From a virus: a stretch of DNA of 64,000 nt. This document shows positions 41,301 to 48,853 of this stretch, piece after piece. Made by a program: the position numbers and the translations under genes. The notes under the pieces are model-generated. The model did not search any database. It was given only the letters and a program-made list of their open reading frames with translations, and was not told where the DNA came from. Location: the IMG/VR virus record IMGVR_UViG_3300018080_000112, positions 62,001 to 126,000 of that record; one strand, 5' to 3'. Positions within the stretch are counted from its first letter, which is position 1. Every line of letters starts with the position of its first letter.

Positions 41301-41782
41301 CAATCGTATTTAGGGTTCCAGAACGCCCACAGACAGTCTGTTCGTTCATAGATGGGTGCCAGAGCCTCCGAGACCTTTTGCGGGTCAAGACAGGACTCCC
41401 CCGTTCGATGTCGAACAGGAATATACACATTCCGCAACTGGTCATGCGCCACATTCGCCAGCGGACCCAAATCCTTCCGGTAAGAGAACGAATAGCCAAT
41501 GATGCGATGTCTCAGTTTGCCAAGACCTTCTGTTTCTGTATCAGCCGAGATTGCTTTCGCGACTCGCAGATCTTCACAAACTTGGAGAAAAGCATCCCAT
41601 GTGTTGATCAACTCGAACTGTTCATCCGCCTCCAATATACCAGGAAATTCTTTCTCCTTTTGTAGGTCCACCTCAGAGGGGAGAACAACATCATCATCAT
41701 CATAAACGCGGATGTTCTCGCCATTCAGGTCCCTCACAAACGTCTGTTGTTTAGAGAACAAACCTAGCTGTTGTTTCGCCAT
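38312..41782 (-). CDS. polA: Family A DNA polymerase with intein
   Basis: 1156 residues including a 429-residue intein, leaving a 727-residue polymerase. The 3'-5' proofreading domain shows Exo I ADTETEG, Exo II NPKYDW and Exo III YAARDTF. Polymerase motif A (DLSQIEVRIL), motif B (RSIGKQLNFSIVYG, with the Phe type of fingers) and motif C (NTIHDEIQ) are intact. The intein splits TESGRL from SSGGPNMQNFP, close to motif A. Start MAKQQLG is set by GGGGAGTGAG. The upstream Cys-rich gene ends with TGAGATG overlap. It is the replicative polymerase together with primase and DnaB-like helicase. Confidence 0.93.
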   Translation of the reverse strand: MAKQQLGLFSKQQTFVRDLNGENIRVYDDDDVVLPSEVDLQKEKEFPGILEADEQFELINTWDAFLQVCEDLRVAKAISADTETEGLGKLRHRIIGYSFSYRKDLGPLANVAHDQLRNVYIPVRHRTGESCLDPQKVSEALAPIYERTDCLWAFWNPKYDWHMGANDGLIAPHPTLDGMILRRLIYADKLAGLKIVAAEDIDPEAATAEKLLEIYVTVLCRMNRWKKPSDRDPVGRAYYEYITTSIMAAYAARDTFFTWIATAHYLARVAAVPALLDLAITEHILLDPLYEMEREGLYVSRERVDANSLELDGLMKEMEEKIFEMIQRDINLGSGDQVAALFKEMKIPIIKATEATKKLPPSQQIPSLDGDSLMRLNKKGYEIAGHIHKWRKARDLKSKYLNVLPRIAEKDDCIHASFRQVGTESGRLCVAGDTVLETNMGKFRISDLDLTKNQNVSILTHKGRYRPIVNKYYKGQEEMYKVVLDNGSFIKCTAGHRFLTPKGWRRLDELAEGREVCTPSNYSGTFRGKGSPKGIRRRKLCSDNERRNYRCRSGSAIRRKPSRHQHFKEVLQRKVRRFDQVIKAAKLSPFDDGKSARKKGTTSGSNSKGGVRKISKRWLVSFGIGAKVRYNRVVCSPEHTISRVEETYGSAPLQVAGYGSGLLGTPGSFDTRVAGSNKKLLRQTSRVFQVVVSGIYQGKRTALVHQRVGKWSPLSKRTERGSTRPYLLVNKSRRIVSFTRSFGEKHSTRTSVYFVSKLHGRFLSSVCKFACGSRWRLPSQRQENKGTRRKERKDYTGEGVSSFACDRQRSSDLIGGCFRPDRGHYIQRIESIGIEDVWDIAVEEDHSYIAHGFINHNSSGGPNMQNFPSRGRLAHLVKGIFIIPPELQKDWVWVFADLSQIEVRILTHYCQEPSLVEGYAHGLDIHAATAEAMFGDRWDRADAKERKTLRSIGKQLNFSIVYGVGPKGLSDILFKGDGFEPGIDASEDECKDFIERYMTARPMVISWIEKTRRDARRTGVILNAQGRRREFYELLDRDTPMKVIKGIERELTNFVIQGSAADMYKKGLALSYARFKREGLRIKCINTIHDEIQYLVHKEDLERSAQIVKVAFEEDAAPWCSTPIVMDFEYVAGGDMAWSDKKDLTPEIIETLAKAA
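39212..40498 (-). other. Intein in the DNA polymerase gene
   Basis: A 429-codon in-frame insert. The first residue is Cys (CVAGDTVLETNMGKF, block A), then TAGHRFLTPKGW (block B). The end is IEDVWDIAVEEDHSYIAHGFINHN (blocks F and G) with His-Asn, and Ser begins the C-extein. The middle ~325 codons are Ser/Arg/Lys-rich with no recognisable domain, unlike normal inteins; the endonuclease instead lies in another frame of the same DNA (39280-40260). Confidence 0.9.
39280..40260 (-). CDS. Homing endonuclease in a different frame inside the intein
   Basis: A 326-residue protein fully overlapping the intein coding sequence in another frame. It has its own ribosome site: GGAGG seven bases before the ATG. 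Two helix-turn-helix-like segments (GITDAEVVRRYGVSRHVINTS and GWSLSELARKFDTTEWFV) precede a C-terminal DUF559/Vsr-like nuclease: YMVDFFLPSANLLVEVDGDYH, then RD and GFLLLRVTDKEV, which fit a PD-(D/E)xK active site. Its stop lies inside intein block F. It likely cuts intein-free polymerase alleles and spreads the intein. Confidence 0.82.
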   Translation of the reverse strand: MNSQKDEKFVPRVITLEHSVERGRRKVFDEESFVLIMNEGITDAEVVRRYGVSRHVINTSKKYYKEKYGDLIKSSKRLNYRRSMMGNQRGKKEQPAVVIPKEELEKSLRDGWSLSELARKFDTTEWFVRQNIQFHELKKPTGVLPYKLQDTDLVYLERLEVLTPGLLEATKNYYDKPHEFFKLLYLAFIKVNEQLWFIKELANGHRYRREQNEVPRDHICWSTNRGELFLSLGLLERNIAHERQFILYRNYMVDFFLPSANLLVEVDGDYHRKDKKTKERDAKKEKIIQEKGFLLLRVTDKEVLTSLGDVLDQIEVIISKELSQSE

Positions 41783-41783
41783 C

Positions 41784-42341
41784 TCACTCCCCTTCACTAT
41801 CTGTTTTCAAGTAGCCAAACCACACATAAAATCCGTCACCCAAGTACTCAATATCCTCTCTCTTTCGCATCTTCCGCTTCAGTAGTATATACTCAGGATC
41901 TTTGTTCACAGTGTAATTACCACCCGTCATACACTCCAAGATCGGACCTAGATCATACACATGCATGATTCGACCAGCAAGGCGCAAGATCCTACTGCAA
42001 ATGTACATATAATCATTGGGTCTCGTCGGACCACGAGAAGACTCTTCCCATGCCCACCGGATCATTTTCGCATCTGTGAATTGAAGGAGACAGGCTTGAT
42101 TCAGATTACAGCGGTCGGTACAAAGAAAGTTACCAGCATCATACGAGTTACCAAAGCAACTTGGTGGATCAATCTCTCCTTTGTCTTGTAGTTCATGGAC
42201 AACACAACGAGCGCACAACATCTTCTGGAGACTAAAACGACCAATGTGCGCCTCTTCCTCCAACACAACAAGACCACACTCTTGACAAACAAGCTGACTA
42301 GGTTGCTTGTCCTTTTTCTTTCGTGTTCTCTTCGCACTCAT
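41784..42341 (-). CDS. Cysteine-rich protein of unknown function
   Basis: A 185-residue protein. A basic N-terminus is followed by CQECGLVVLEEE and CARC near 19-46, a plausible zinc site. Residues 60-85 carry SCFGNSYDAGNFLCTDRCNLNQAC, a spaced CxnCxxxCxxxxxC group that could bind a second metal. The rest is alpha/beta. It is in an operon with the sigma-like factor upstream (ATGA overlap) and polymerase downstream (TGAGATG). Confidence 0.65.
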   Translation of the reverse strand: MSAKRTRKKKDKQPSQLVCQECGLVVLEEEAHIGRFSLQKMLCARCVVHELQDKGEIDPPSCFGNSYDAGNFLCTDRCNLNQACLLQFTDAKMIRWAWEESSRGPTRPNDYMYICSRILRLAGRIMHVYDLGPILECMTGGNYTVNKDPEYILLKRKMRKREDIEYLGDGFYVWFGYLKTDSEGE

Positions 42342-43051
42342 TCATCATCATCATCCAACTCTAGGCGTGTCGCAATTTTTGCGATTGCTGTTCGAACAGA
42401 GCGCCATCCACAACCCACATACTCTTGGATGGTATCACGACCGCACACCTCGAAACCGACAGCACCGGCATTGATTGTCTTGCTTCGCCGGTTCTTGATA
42501 TCTGTTTGTGCTTCCCGCTCATTGGCGAAATTAAGAAGAGCTTGTGGAGGACGAACCAGCGACCGAATCACCCATTTGTAAATCTTACCCTTCTGGGTAT
42601 TGGGGAACTTGTCAGCTTCATCATACGCCTTCTGTAAGAGGTCCCGCGCTACAAGCCGTTCTTCCTCCGATTGTGGGTTCATTTGGAGAGGCAACCCGTT
42701 TCTCTTGCACGAGAAATTCCGCAAGTGCATCACTTCATGTAACGTTTTGGTGTCCTCTTTCTCGCTGTGTATGCCGCGATCAAGCGAAACATGAACGTAT
42801 GAGTTATCGCCACGAATCAGATTCAAAGAGCGCCGCCGCAGTGACGCCAGCATATACTTCTCTGGATTGTCTGCGCTCTCATATCCATCCGACCTTGCGA
42901 CCTCCCAAGCGATAATCAGCAACTCCTGATAAAGGTCTTCTTGGTCGTGGTCCCGGCAAGAACAGGACAAACCATAAGCTAACTTTTTCAAGAATGGTTG
43001 GTATTTGGTAGTGAATGCATGGAATGATTGTTCGCCCTTATTGCGGGTCAT
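42338..43051 (-). CDS. Sigma-70-family-like transcription factor
   Basis: About 237 residues from MTRNKGEQSFHAFTTKYQP; GGAGGAAGAAGAG precedes it. Residues 12-80 (FLKKLAYGLSCSCRDHDQEDLYQELLIIAWEVA... YMLASLRRRSLNLIRGD) match sigma region 2, which contacts RNA polymerase and melts the -10 box. The C-terminal RDTIQEYVGCGWRSVRTAIAKIATRLE resembles a region 4 helix-turn-helix. Between them lies a linker longer than in small ECF factors. It could redirect host polymerase to class B elements, though that link is inference. Confidence 0.8.
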   Translation of the reverse strand: MTRNKGEQSFHAFTTKYQPFLKKLAYGLSCSCRDHDQEDLYQELLIIAWEVARSDGYESADNPEKYMLASLRRRSLNLIRGDNSYVHVSLDRGIHSEKEDTKTLHEVMHLRNFSCKRNGLPLQMNPQSEEERLVARDLLQKAYDEADKFPNTQKGKIYKWVIRSLVRPPQALLNFANEREAQTDIKNRRSKTINAGAVGFEVCGRDTIQEYVGCGWRSVRTAIAKIATRLELDDDDE

Positions 43052-43069
43052 CTCTTCTTCCTCCAGCAC

Positions 43070-43258
43070 CAGTATTCCTGGTGCAAAACAAGTTCCTTTT
43101 GGGTTCCTTTGTGCTTCCTTTTGGGTTCCTTTGTGCTTCCTTTTTTCAAGGCGTCTAACCTTGAGCGTCCTATTATAGATCGACCTCCTTTAAACAGCAA
43201 GCGCTAAAATACAAAGTAAGCTGTACCCGGACCTTTAACCGGGTACAAGCCCACTTTC
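43070..43258. other. Gap with tandem repeat and hairpin
   Basis: GGGTTCCTTTGTGCTTCCTTTT occurs twice in tandem with a further partial copy (about 43088-43145), upstream of the sigma gene. A single CAAGGCGTCTAAC at 43146 resembles the 31-bp repeats. Past it, TGTACCCGG/CCGGGTACA (43222-43247) forms a 9-bp stem. Confidence 0.5.
43222..43247 (-). terminator. Hairpin after the VWA protein gene
   Basis: TGTACCCGG and CCGGGTACA pair perfectly around an 8-base loop, just beyond the stop at 43259. No long U tract follows (GCUUACUUUGU), so termination may be partial. Confidence 0.5.
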
Positions 43259-45148
43259 CTACGCGGTGACCTCTTTCCGTTTCCGTGTTTGCCGTCGTTG
43301 TTGAACCAGGTACTCTTTGAGCTTTTGCAACTCCGTCCGGCTCAGATCCGCCGCATTTCTCAAGACCACGTGATCCGGGTAGTAATGAGAGACCGCATCT
43401 GAACAGATCCCGATCCCGATCAACTCGATTCCCGCATCCATTGATTGAGTGACCACCCGGCGAAGGTACTCTTGACCGTTCACCTGGAACTCGCCAAATT
43501 CTTGCTCTGGGTAGCCATCAGAGAACACAAACAGGATGCGCCGCTCTCCGGGCTTAGAAGAAAGCTGAAGGCGTCTCACGGCAACGGCAACCGCTTCTCC
43601 GTCATAGTTGTGACACTGCGCTTTCATGGTCATGATACGAGGAGCAACCCGCTTCCACTGTTCGTGAAATTCCTTGTAGATTTCGATCTTCAACTCACCC
43701 CATCGTGTAAAGGTATCATGGGCTGGTGTGCCTCTTGTTTTCGCCCTGTTCTCTCGCTCTGTGTGGAATGCGACAGAGGTAAACCCCAGAATCTCAAACG
43801 GCACTCGAATCGAATGACAGAACTCACCAAACGCAATAACGGCTTTCCGGGCTTCTTGAACCTTCCGTCCCCCCATGCTACCAGAGAGGTCAACTAGCAA
43901 CGAAACACGAGCGGACGTAGTCTCTGCATAGGTCTTGCGACGGAACACACGGGGGTCACCAGTCAGCAAGAACCGAGGAATATCTACAGGACTCAACTCA
44001 CCCCACAGCTTTCCTCTGGAGATCTCACAGCGCTTGACGCTTGCCATCGCCATCCGGAGTTGACGAATCATCACACCTACGCTCTTTCGTACTTCCGCCA
44101 GAGCCTTTTGATACTCCGCCTTGTGCTTGGCGTTTGCCTTCATCACCTTGACCACATCATCCTTTGTGGTATAGGGAGCATAGAAGGACTTTCCTTTTGC
44201 CTTGTAGTGCTTGTACAAGCCAGCCGCTTCGTGTTCGATGGTCTCCGATTTCTCCAGAGCCTTCAAGACCTCTTCCGCCTTTTCCTTGGCGACTTCCGGG
44301 TCAATCTCGTGCTCCTTCATCACCCCTTCCATTTCTTCCTTCAATGCTTCGGTGATTGCTTCCGTCACCTCTTTTATAGAAGGTTCACCCTTTCCGCTTC
44401 CCGGCATAGGCATTCCAGCACGACCCGCCGCGCCAGCCGACATCATCGTTTCCATGATCTCTTCCAGCATCTCTTCCATCGCCGCCATAGACGTACCAGA
44501 AGGAGGTACAAAATCGAGACCGAACGCTTCCATCAGATACTTCGCCAGTGCAAGGCTATGGTCGCTTGTGGGGAGATCTTTGATCACATCCAGAACCGGT
44601 TGGAGTGGTTCGAGATCTTCGAGAAGAGACGGTTTTGGGAACTCATCAATCATCTCTTCGTCACCAGACGCCATCACCAGGATTCCTTCTGCAAGCTGGT
44701 GAATCGCCTCAAGCTCATCAAAACGAGGATAGATCTTGTCTCGGCTGATAATTCGGGCGCTGTCATCCATATTGCGCTTTGAGCCTCGCCACATCTGAAC
44801 CATCTTTGACTCTGATCGAATATCTTCAGTGACCCCAAGGAAAAGCTTTGTCAAAGGGTCCTTGACCTTTCGGAGCGTCGTGAAATCACTGAATAAGAGA
44901 TGAGACACTTCGTGGTCAACGTGCCCCTCCATCAGTGTAATCACCTTGTCAAGCTTCTCCTCGAACGCCGTCAGCTTGGCGGGATCTTCTTCGATGTCTG
45001 GGAAATCTGGGAGGGATGGGAGATAGATTGTCTTGCCGTCTGTCTTGCACTCGCCACCTTCAAAGACAACATCAATAAAGTAGCGATCCGAAAGAATACG
45101 CGCCAAGCGCTGTATCTTTCCTTCTAATAGTTCCTTGGTCGTTCTCAT
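43259..45148 (-). CDS. cobT: CobT-like protein: HExxH metallopeptidase motif plus VWA domain
   Basis: A 629-residue protein. HEVSH at residues 79-83 is a zincin-type motif. A long charged middle follows (EAITEALKEEMEGVMKEHEI). The C-terminal VWA domain has a MIDAS site LLVDLSGSMGG, then HNYDGEAVA and FVFSDGYPEQE. The layout matches CobT-like VWA proteins that pair with CobS/MoxR AAA+ ATPases; the partner gene is just upstream, from a separate class A element. In bacteria CobS/CobT insert cobalt into the cobalamin precursor; in phages the role is unclear, and a remodelling or protease function is equally possible. Confidence 0.82.
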   Translation of the reverse strand: MRTTKELLEGKIQRLARILSDRYFIDVVFEGGECKTDGKTIYLPSLPDFPDIEEDPAKLTAFEEKLDKVITLMEGHVDHEVSHLLFSDFTTLRKVKDPLTKLFLGVTEDIRSESKMVQMWRGSKRNMDDSARIISRDKIYPRFDELEAIHQLAEGILVMASGDEEMIDEFPKPSLLEDLEPLQPVLDVIKDLPTSDHSLALAKYLMEAFGLDFVPPSGTSMAAMEEMLEEIMETMMSAGAAGRAGMPMPGSGKGEPSIKEVTEAITEALKEEMEGVMKEHEIDPEVAKEKAEEVLKALEKSETIEHEAAGLYKHYKAKGKSFYAPYTTKDDVVKVMKANAKHKAEYQKALAEVRKSVGVMIRQLRMAMASVKRCEISRGKLWGELSPVDIPRFLLTGDPRVFRRKTYAETTSARVSLLVDLSGSMGGRKVQEARKAVIAFGEFCHSIRVPFEILGFTSVAFHTERENRAKTRGTPAHDTFTRWGELKIEIYKEFHEQWKRVAPRIMTMKAQCHNYDGEAVAVAVRRLQLSSKPGERRILFVFSDGYPEQEFGEFQVNGQEYLRRVVTQSMDAGIELIGIGICSDAVSHYYPDHVVLRNAADLSRTELQKLKEYLVQQRRQTRKRKEVTA

Positions 45149-45214
45149 TGTTCTGTTCCCCTGTCTATATCAGTTTATGTTCGTTGTCTGTCACATCGTG
45201 ACACAAAAGGTAAG

Positions 45215-45235
45215 GGAGTGACTTTTTTCTGACTG
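45215..45235 (-). promoter_or_regulatory. Class A element, copy 5
   Basis: Reads GTCAGAAAAAAGTCACTCCC, with ACT replacing TTG. 67 bases before the CobT-like ATG and directly after the terminator of the CobS-like gene. Confidence 0.5.
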
Positions 45236-45242
45236 CGCCAGA

Positions 45243-45290
45243 AAAAGGCAACTTGGAGCGGCTGAAGAGTTCAAGGAACCGCCCCAAGTT
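45243..45290 (-). terminator. Intrinsic terminator after the CobS-like gene
   Basis: AACTTGGAGCGG (45250-45261) and CCGCCCCAAGTT (45279-45290) form a 12-bp stem. On the minus-strand RNA the single mismatch becomes a G-U pair, and GCCUUUUUCUGG follows. Confidence 0.72.
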
Positions 45291-45303
45291 ACCGGCGCGA
45301 CAA

Positions 45304-46566
45304 TCAATCAAAAGCGCGTTGAACCAATCCTTCCAGCGTCCCCCGCTCCTCTTGTGGAGAGCGATTGATAAAACAGAACTTGGCGGACTTCTGAGGGTTA
45401 CCCCAGATACAGAACTTTTCCGCCCAATTGATCGCATCCCGTGTTGAGAGAGGAGCGGACAACTGACCGTTGACAAACGCTTCACGAACCGCATTGATCG
45501 CCTTGATGATTGCTTCCGCTTCCCATTCTTCAATGTCGCCACCGAAACGGTTCATCAGGATCTTTTGCTCTTGTTTTGCATCCAGGTAATCGAGAATGAC
45601 GGTCATAGCGAACCGGTTGATCTGTGCGTAGTTTTGGATACGAGTCCCTTGCGAGTAGAGACCCGTATCGTCCCCCATTCCGGCGGTGTTCGCCGTAGCG
45701 ATGATGGTGTTCTCAGGATGTAAAGAGATCAGCTTTTCGCCTTCTTCCATGATAAGGAGTTGGCTGTTCTTCTCCAGCGGTCGCTGTAGAACAAAGCTCA
45801 CCTCTTCGCCAATCGTGTCCCACTCATCCAGGAGAACCACCGTGCCAGGGAGAGCCATCGCTCTCGGCAAGATACCATAACAGAACTCCATTTCACGCTT
45901 CTCGCCTTCACCCTTGACCACATAGTGACCGATCAAATCAGCCCGTGTGATAGCTGAATCGAAGTTGATACGGACAAAGTTAAGGTTGAGACGAGCACAG
46001 ATTTGTTCGATGATGCTGGTCTTTCCGCTCCCTGTTGGACCGTAGACCAAGACCTTGTCCTTCAGATGCAGACCGAGAAGCACGACCTGTGTCGCTTCCG
46101 GGTCGAACACGTAATCAGGATCAATGGGAGGAGTCAGAGGACCCGGTGTCTTGTAGCCGGTGACCATCTTGTCTCGCTTCTCCGCCTTTTTCGCCTTGGG
46201 GTTCCACAAGAAATCGAAGGTTTTCTTGACGGAGAACAGCTTTTTCTCGCGCTCCTCATAGACAAGAGAGCCGACCGAACCAGAGTTGACACCCTTGACC
46301 GGGAAACCGGGAAAACGGGTCTCGTAATCCTCCGCAGTGGTCTTGTGCTCCTTCTTTAGATGATCTGTGAGATCACGAAAAGCTTGACCACAGAGCCGAC
46401 AGATGGCTTGACCCGCGCTGTTATACTTTGCTTCCAGCCCGGAGATTTTGAGACCCTTGATCTGTAGTTCGTCAACGCTGCCTGTTGGTTCGGTTGATTC
46501 TTCCGCCGTCAACTCCAGAACAGGTTCGGTGGTGGTTTCGGTGGTAGGTTCTTCTTTTGTGGACAT
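45304..46566 (-). CDS. cobS: MoxR/CobS-like AAA+ ATPase
   Basis: About 420 residues from MSTKEEPTTETTTEP; AAGGAG nine bases before this ATG. A disordered acidic N-terminus leads to a C2H2-like finger (ICRLCGQAFRDLTDHLKKEH). Walker A is GPTGSGKTS, Walker B VVLLDEWD, sensor IIATANTAG, and a conserved arginine near NRFAMTV. The family assembles ring-shaped ATPases that work on a VWA partner, here the CobT-like protein. With NrdJ needing B12, a cobalt-linked role is possible but not shown. It is behind tandem class A and class B elements. Confidence 0.85.
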   Translation of the reverse strand: MSTKEEPTTETTTEPVLELTAEESTEPTGSVDELQIKGLKISGLEAKYNSAGQAICRLCGQAFRDLTDHLKKEHKTTAEDYETRFPGFPVKGVNSGSVGSLVYEEREKKLFSVKKTFDFLWNPKAKKAEKRDKMVTGYKTPGPLTPPIDPDYVFDPEATQVVLLGLHLKDKVLVYGPTGSGKTSIIEQICARLNLNFVRINFDSAITRADLIGHYVVKGEGEKREMEFCYGILPRAMALPGTVVLLDEWDTIGEEVSFVLQRPLEKNSQLLIMEEGEKLISLHPENTIIATANTAGMGDDTGLYSQGTRIQNYAQINRFAMTVILDYLDAKQEQKILMNRFGGDIEEWEAEAIIKAINAVREAFVNGQLSAPLSTRDAINWAEKFCIWGNPQKSAKFCFINRSPQEERGTLEGLVQRAFD

Positions 46567-46645
46567 GGCAAAAACTCCTTGCTTTCGTTTAACATGCAAC
46601 CGAGAACTCTCTCAGCGCACAAATAAAATCTCTCGAAAAAAGTGA

Positions 46646-46666
46646 GGGCTAGACTTTTTTCTGACT
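46646..46666 (-). promoter_or_regulatory. Class A element, copy 6
   Basis: Reads GTCAGAAAAAAGTCTAGCCC (TAG for TTG). 80 bases before the CobS-like ATG and next to a class B element. Confidence 0.55.
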
Positions 46667-46675
46667 CACTTCTTT

Positions 46676-46705
46676 TAGGGACACACATTAGACCAAAGTG
46701 ACACC
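46676..46705 (-). promoter_or_regulatory. Class B promoter-like element, copy 8
   Basis: Minus strand has GGTGTCACTTTGGTC, TAAT, GTGTGTCCCTA; one base differs in the conserved block. In tandem with class A copy 6. Confidence 0.5.
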
Positions 46706-46739
46706 ATTTTTTCTTTCGCTTGTTGAAAAAAAGAACACA

Positions 46740-47177
46740 TTACTTGCGCCCACTGCGAGAAAACAAGCCAAGAACATCACTGAATCCTATCGTGTCTGAC
46801 TCCGCCGCTTCTTTCTCTTTCTGTTCCTGATACTCTTCCATAGCCTCTTGCATCTTCTGTATATCCTGCAAGCGCTTTTTGAGCCGGTCCAGATAATCCA
46901 TGCGATGAATCAACTCCACACGGAGCGGGTCGCCCTTTCTCATCTCCCGGATGTTCTGTCGTAGCTCATCCATGGTAATTCCGCTCCAGTGATCATCAAT
47001 CAACTGGTGCAACTTTTCATCCATTCGAATCGCAAGCGTCTCCAGATCCGCCTTGCTCATACCACAGAAACACCGATTAATCTGGTCAGAATGCAGATTG
47101 CACATATCCACAGAACGCAAACGAAACGCCGCTTGTTGCATGTAAGCCGCACCGCATATCGGACATATTGTAACCAT
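46740..47177 (-). CDS. Zinc-binding coiled-coil protein
   Basis: A 145-residue protein. CPICG at residues 5-9 and CFCG near 36 bracket an RSVDMCNLHSD stretch, giving a probable zinc ribbon. Residues 45-125 are a long charged helix, likely a coiled coil, ending in a short Ser/Gly tail. No family is recognised. A DNA-binding adaptor is one possibility. It ends before the class B element of the CobS-like gene. Confidence 0.62.
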   Translation of the reverse strand: MVTICPICGAAYMQQAAFRLRSVDMCNLHSDQINRCFCGMSKADLETLAIRMDEKLHQLIDDHWSGITMDELRQNIREMRKGDPLRVELIHRMDYLDRLKKRLQDIQKMQEAMEEYQEQKEKEAAESDTIGFSDVLGLFSRSGRK

Positions 47178-47178
47178 C

Positions 47179-47496
47179 TTACTTCTCCGTTCCCCTGAAC
47201 TTTTCCGCCTCCTGTGGTGTCTTAGGAAACCCCAACAAAAGAAGGTTCACTTCCTCCTTTGTCTCGATTGTCAACAAGTGGTCCCTTATCCGCTGCAGCA
47301 AATCAAACCAGGAAGGAAGGTCGAGCGAAGCTGTTACTGTAATGGTCAAAAGAAGGATGTTCATCACCGTGGGGTGGTCTTCTGGTTTGTGGCTCTTCAA
47401 GATATCATCCACCACAGAGAAGGAGCCAGCCAAGAGTAGCTCATCTACGGCGTCAAACACTTCGTCAATTTCGTCATCTGTGACGGTCATACTCAT
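47179..47496 (-). CDS. Small acidic helical protein
   Basis: A 105-residue acidic protein, two or three helices (DDEIDEVFDAVDELLLAG; VMNILLLTITVTASLDLPSWFDLLQRIRDHL) around a hydrophobic core. GGAG lies in the end of the upstream gene, which it overlaps by four bases (ATGA). No family is recognised. Confidence 0.6.
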   Translation of the reverse strand: MSMTVTDDEIDEVFDAVDELLLAGSFSVVDDILKSHKPEDHPTVMNILLLTITVTASLDLPSWFDLLQRIRDHLLTIETKEEVNLLLLGFPKTPQEAEKFRGTEK

Positions 47497-47741
47497 GGTG
47501 TTGACTCCACCGCATCTTTTTTCTTGTTGTGTTTCTCTCGAAGCTTTGCAGTGTGCTCGCGGTTTCTTTGTGCTACCGCTTCACTAAGCTCGAAACTGAT
47601 TGACCGAATCTCTTCCCAGAGCGCCGTATCATCCAGAATTTCCTTCCTATCCATCCCCTTGTAACCAGGGGAAGCGGAACAATAACCGGCATGCAAAAAC
47701 GACGATAGATCCCCATGTGCGGCGGCGCTAATAATTCTCAT
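47493..47741 (-). CDS. Small unknown protein
   Basis: An 82-residue protein. It begins MRIISAAAHGDLSSFLHAGYC and ends with a charged helix (AVAQRNREHTAKLREKHNKKKD). TTGGAGAAG precedes the ATG, which lies just past a class C palindrome. Coupled to the following small gene. Confidence 0.6.
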   Translation of the reverse strand: MRIISAAAHGDLSSFLHAGYCSASPGYKGMDRKEILDDTALWEEIRSISFELSEAVAQRNREHTAKLREKHNKKKDAVESTP

Positions 47742-47756
47742 TGAACTTCTCCAAAA

Positions 47757-47771
47757 GGTTAGGTCCTAACC
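47757..47771. promoter_or_regulatory. Class C palindrome, site 11
   Basis: Perfect GGTTAGGTCCTAACC; in the primase frame the minus strand reads Val-Arg-Thr-stop, so it forms the very end of the coding sequence. Confidence 0.6.
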
Positions 47772-48844
47772 GTACTGTATCCCGAAATCCGAACGTTGAT
47801 CAAGAGAGCAACTTCCTCTTTACTCTCTACATACACCGATTCATCGATGTAGTTACGAGTCTTCTCTGTTCCAATCTCATCCGGGTCTCCACCAGAGAGA
47901 CAAGCAATCTTCACAGAGTCGAAACGTCCTAGCAAATAACTTGCGGCGGTCAAAAGGGGAGGTCTCCCATAACCACCCGTCTTCTTGCCCCCGAACCGAC
48001 CTTTCGCCTCCAACCGCTTCTTTACAGGGTTGGGGACCTTCCAGCTATCCGGGTCATAACACAAGACCACCTTGCGAACACCGTACTCTTTCAACAAATT
48101 AATCTGAGCTTGGCTGATCTTGTTTCCGAATGTAGCCACGGCATCTTCACCCGTTTTCAGCGCAGAAAAGACACCTTCGCAGATGATAACCTCATCGAAA
48201 GAAGACGCCTTGTCAATGTTGAACAAACAATTGGCTCCTGAATAGCCAGCCGGGGTCAAGTAGCGGAGTTGGTGTGTTCCACTTGTGTCTCTTGCTTGCC
48301 AGAATACCAGCTTGTTACGTTGCCAAACAGGGAGAATAAGGCGACCGGAGTACTTTCCGAATACACAACCACCAAATTTCATCTCCAGCATGGTATTCCA
48401 GTTTATACCGCGATTAAGAGCATATCGGTTCACCGTGGGTATCCGGGGGTCTCCTAGTGGGATGAAGTTTTCTGGTAATTCCAACGCTTTCTTGCTCACC
48501 TGAATTCGACCGTGACTCGTGCGTACAAAGGTTTGAGTACCGTCCATCAGCGCAAGCTGTTTCTTAACGTAATCCTCAAAGGAATCATCCCCTGGTATCG
48601 CGTTGTATTCCCCCATCACCTTGAACAACTTCATTCCCCGAACACCCGTCAGATATTGCAACAACTCCTCTCTGTCGGGTGACCACTGACAACGATGACA
48701 GTAGTACAGATCGTCCGTTACGGTAATCCACAACTTTTCATATCCGCCACAGTACGGACAATCAATCTTGATTTGCTTATCATCGACCGTAACCGCCTTG
48801 TAACCGATCTTTCTTTCATGGAGGAACCGCAACATGTCAAACAT
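47759..48844 (-). CDS. dnaG: DnaG-type primase
   Basis: A 361-residue primase that lays RNA primers for replication. The zinc-binding domain has CPYCGGYEKLW and CHRCQ near residues 30-55. The TOPRIM domain has IICEGVFSAL and, further on, CYDPDSW. The region between carries RPYALNRGINW-like primase core strands. It is shorter than cellular DnaG, as usual for phage primases, and lacks an obvious helicase-binding C-terminus. The helicase gene follows two genes upstream in the same orientation, so the two are probably co-expressed. Confidence 0.87.
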   Translation of the reverse strand: MFDMLRFLHERKIGYKAVTVDDKQIKIDCPYCGGYEKLWITVTDDLYYCHRCQWSPDREELLQYLTGVRGMKLFKVMGEYNAIPGDDSFEDYVKKQLALMDGTQTFVRTSHGRIQVSKKALELPENFIPLGDPRIPTVNRYALNRGINWNTMLEMKFGGCVFGKYSGRLILPVWQRNKLVFWQARDTSGTHQLRYLTPAGYSGANCLFNIDKASSFDEVIICEGVFSALKTGEDAVATFGNKISQAQINLLKEYGVRKVVLCYDPDSWKVPNPVKKRLEAKGRFGGKKTGGYGRPPLLTAASYLLGRFDSVKIACLSGGDPDEIGTEKTRNYIDESVYVESKEEVALLINVRISGYSTVRT

Positions 48845-48853
48845 AGGTCCCCC

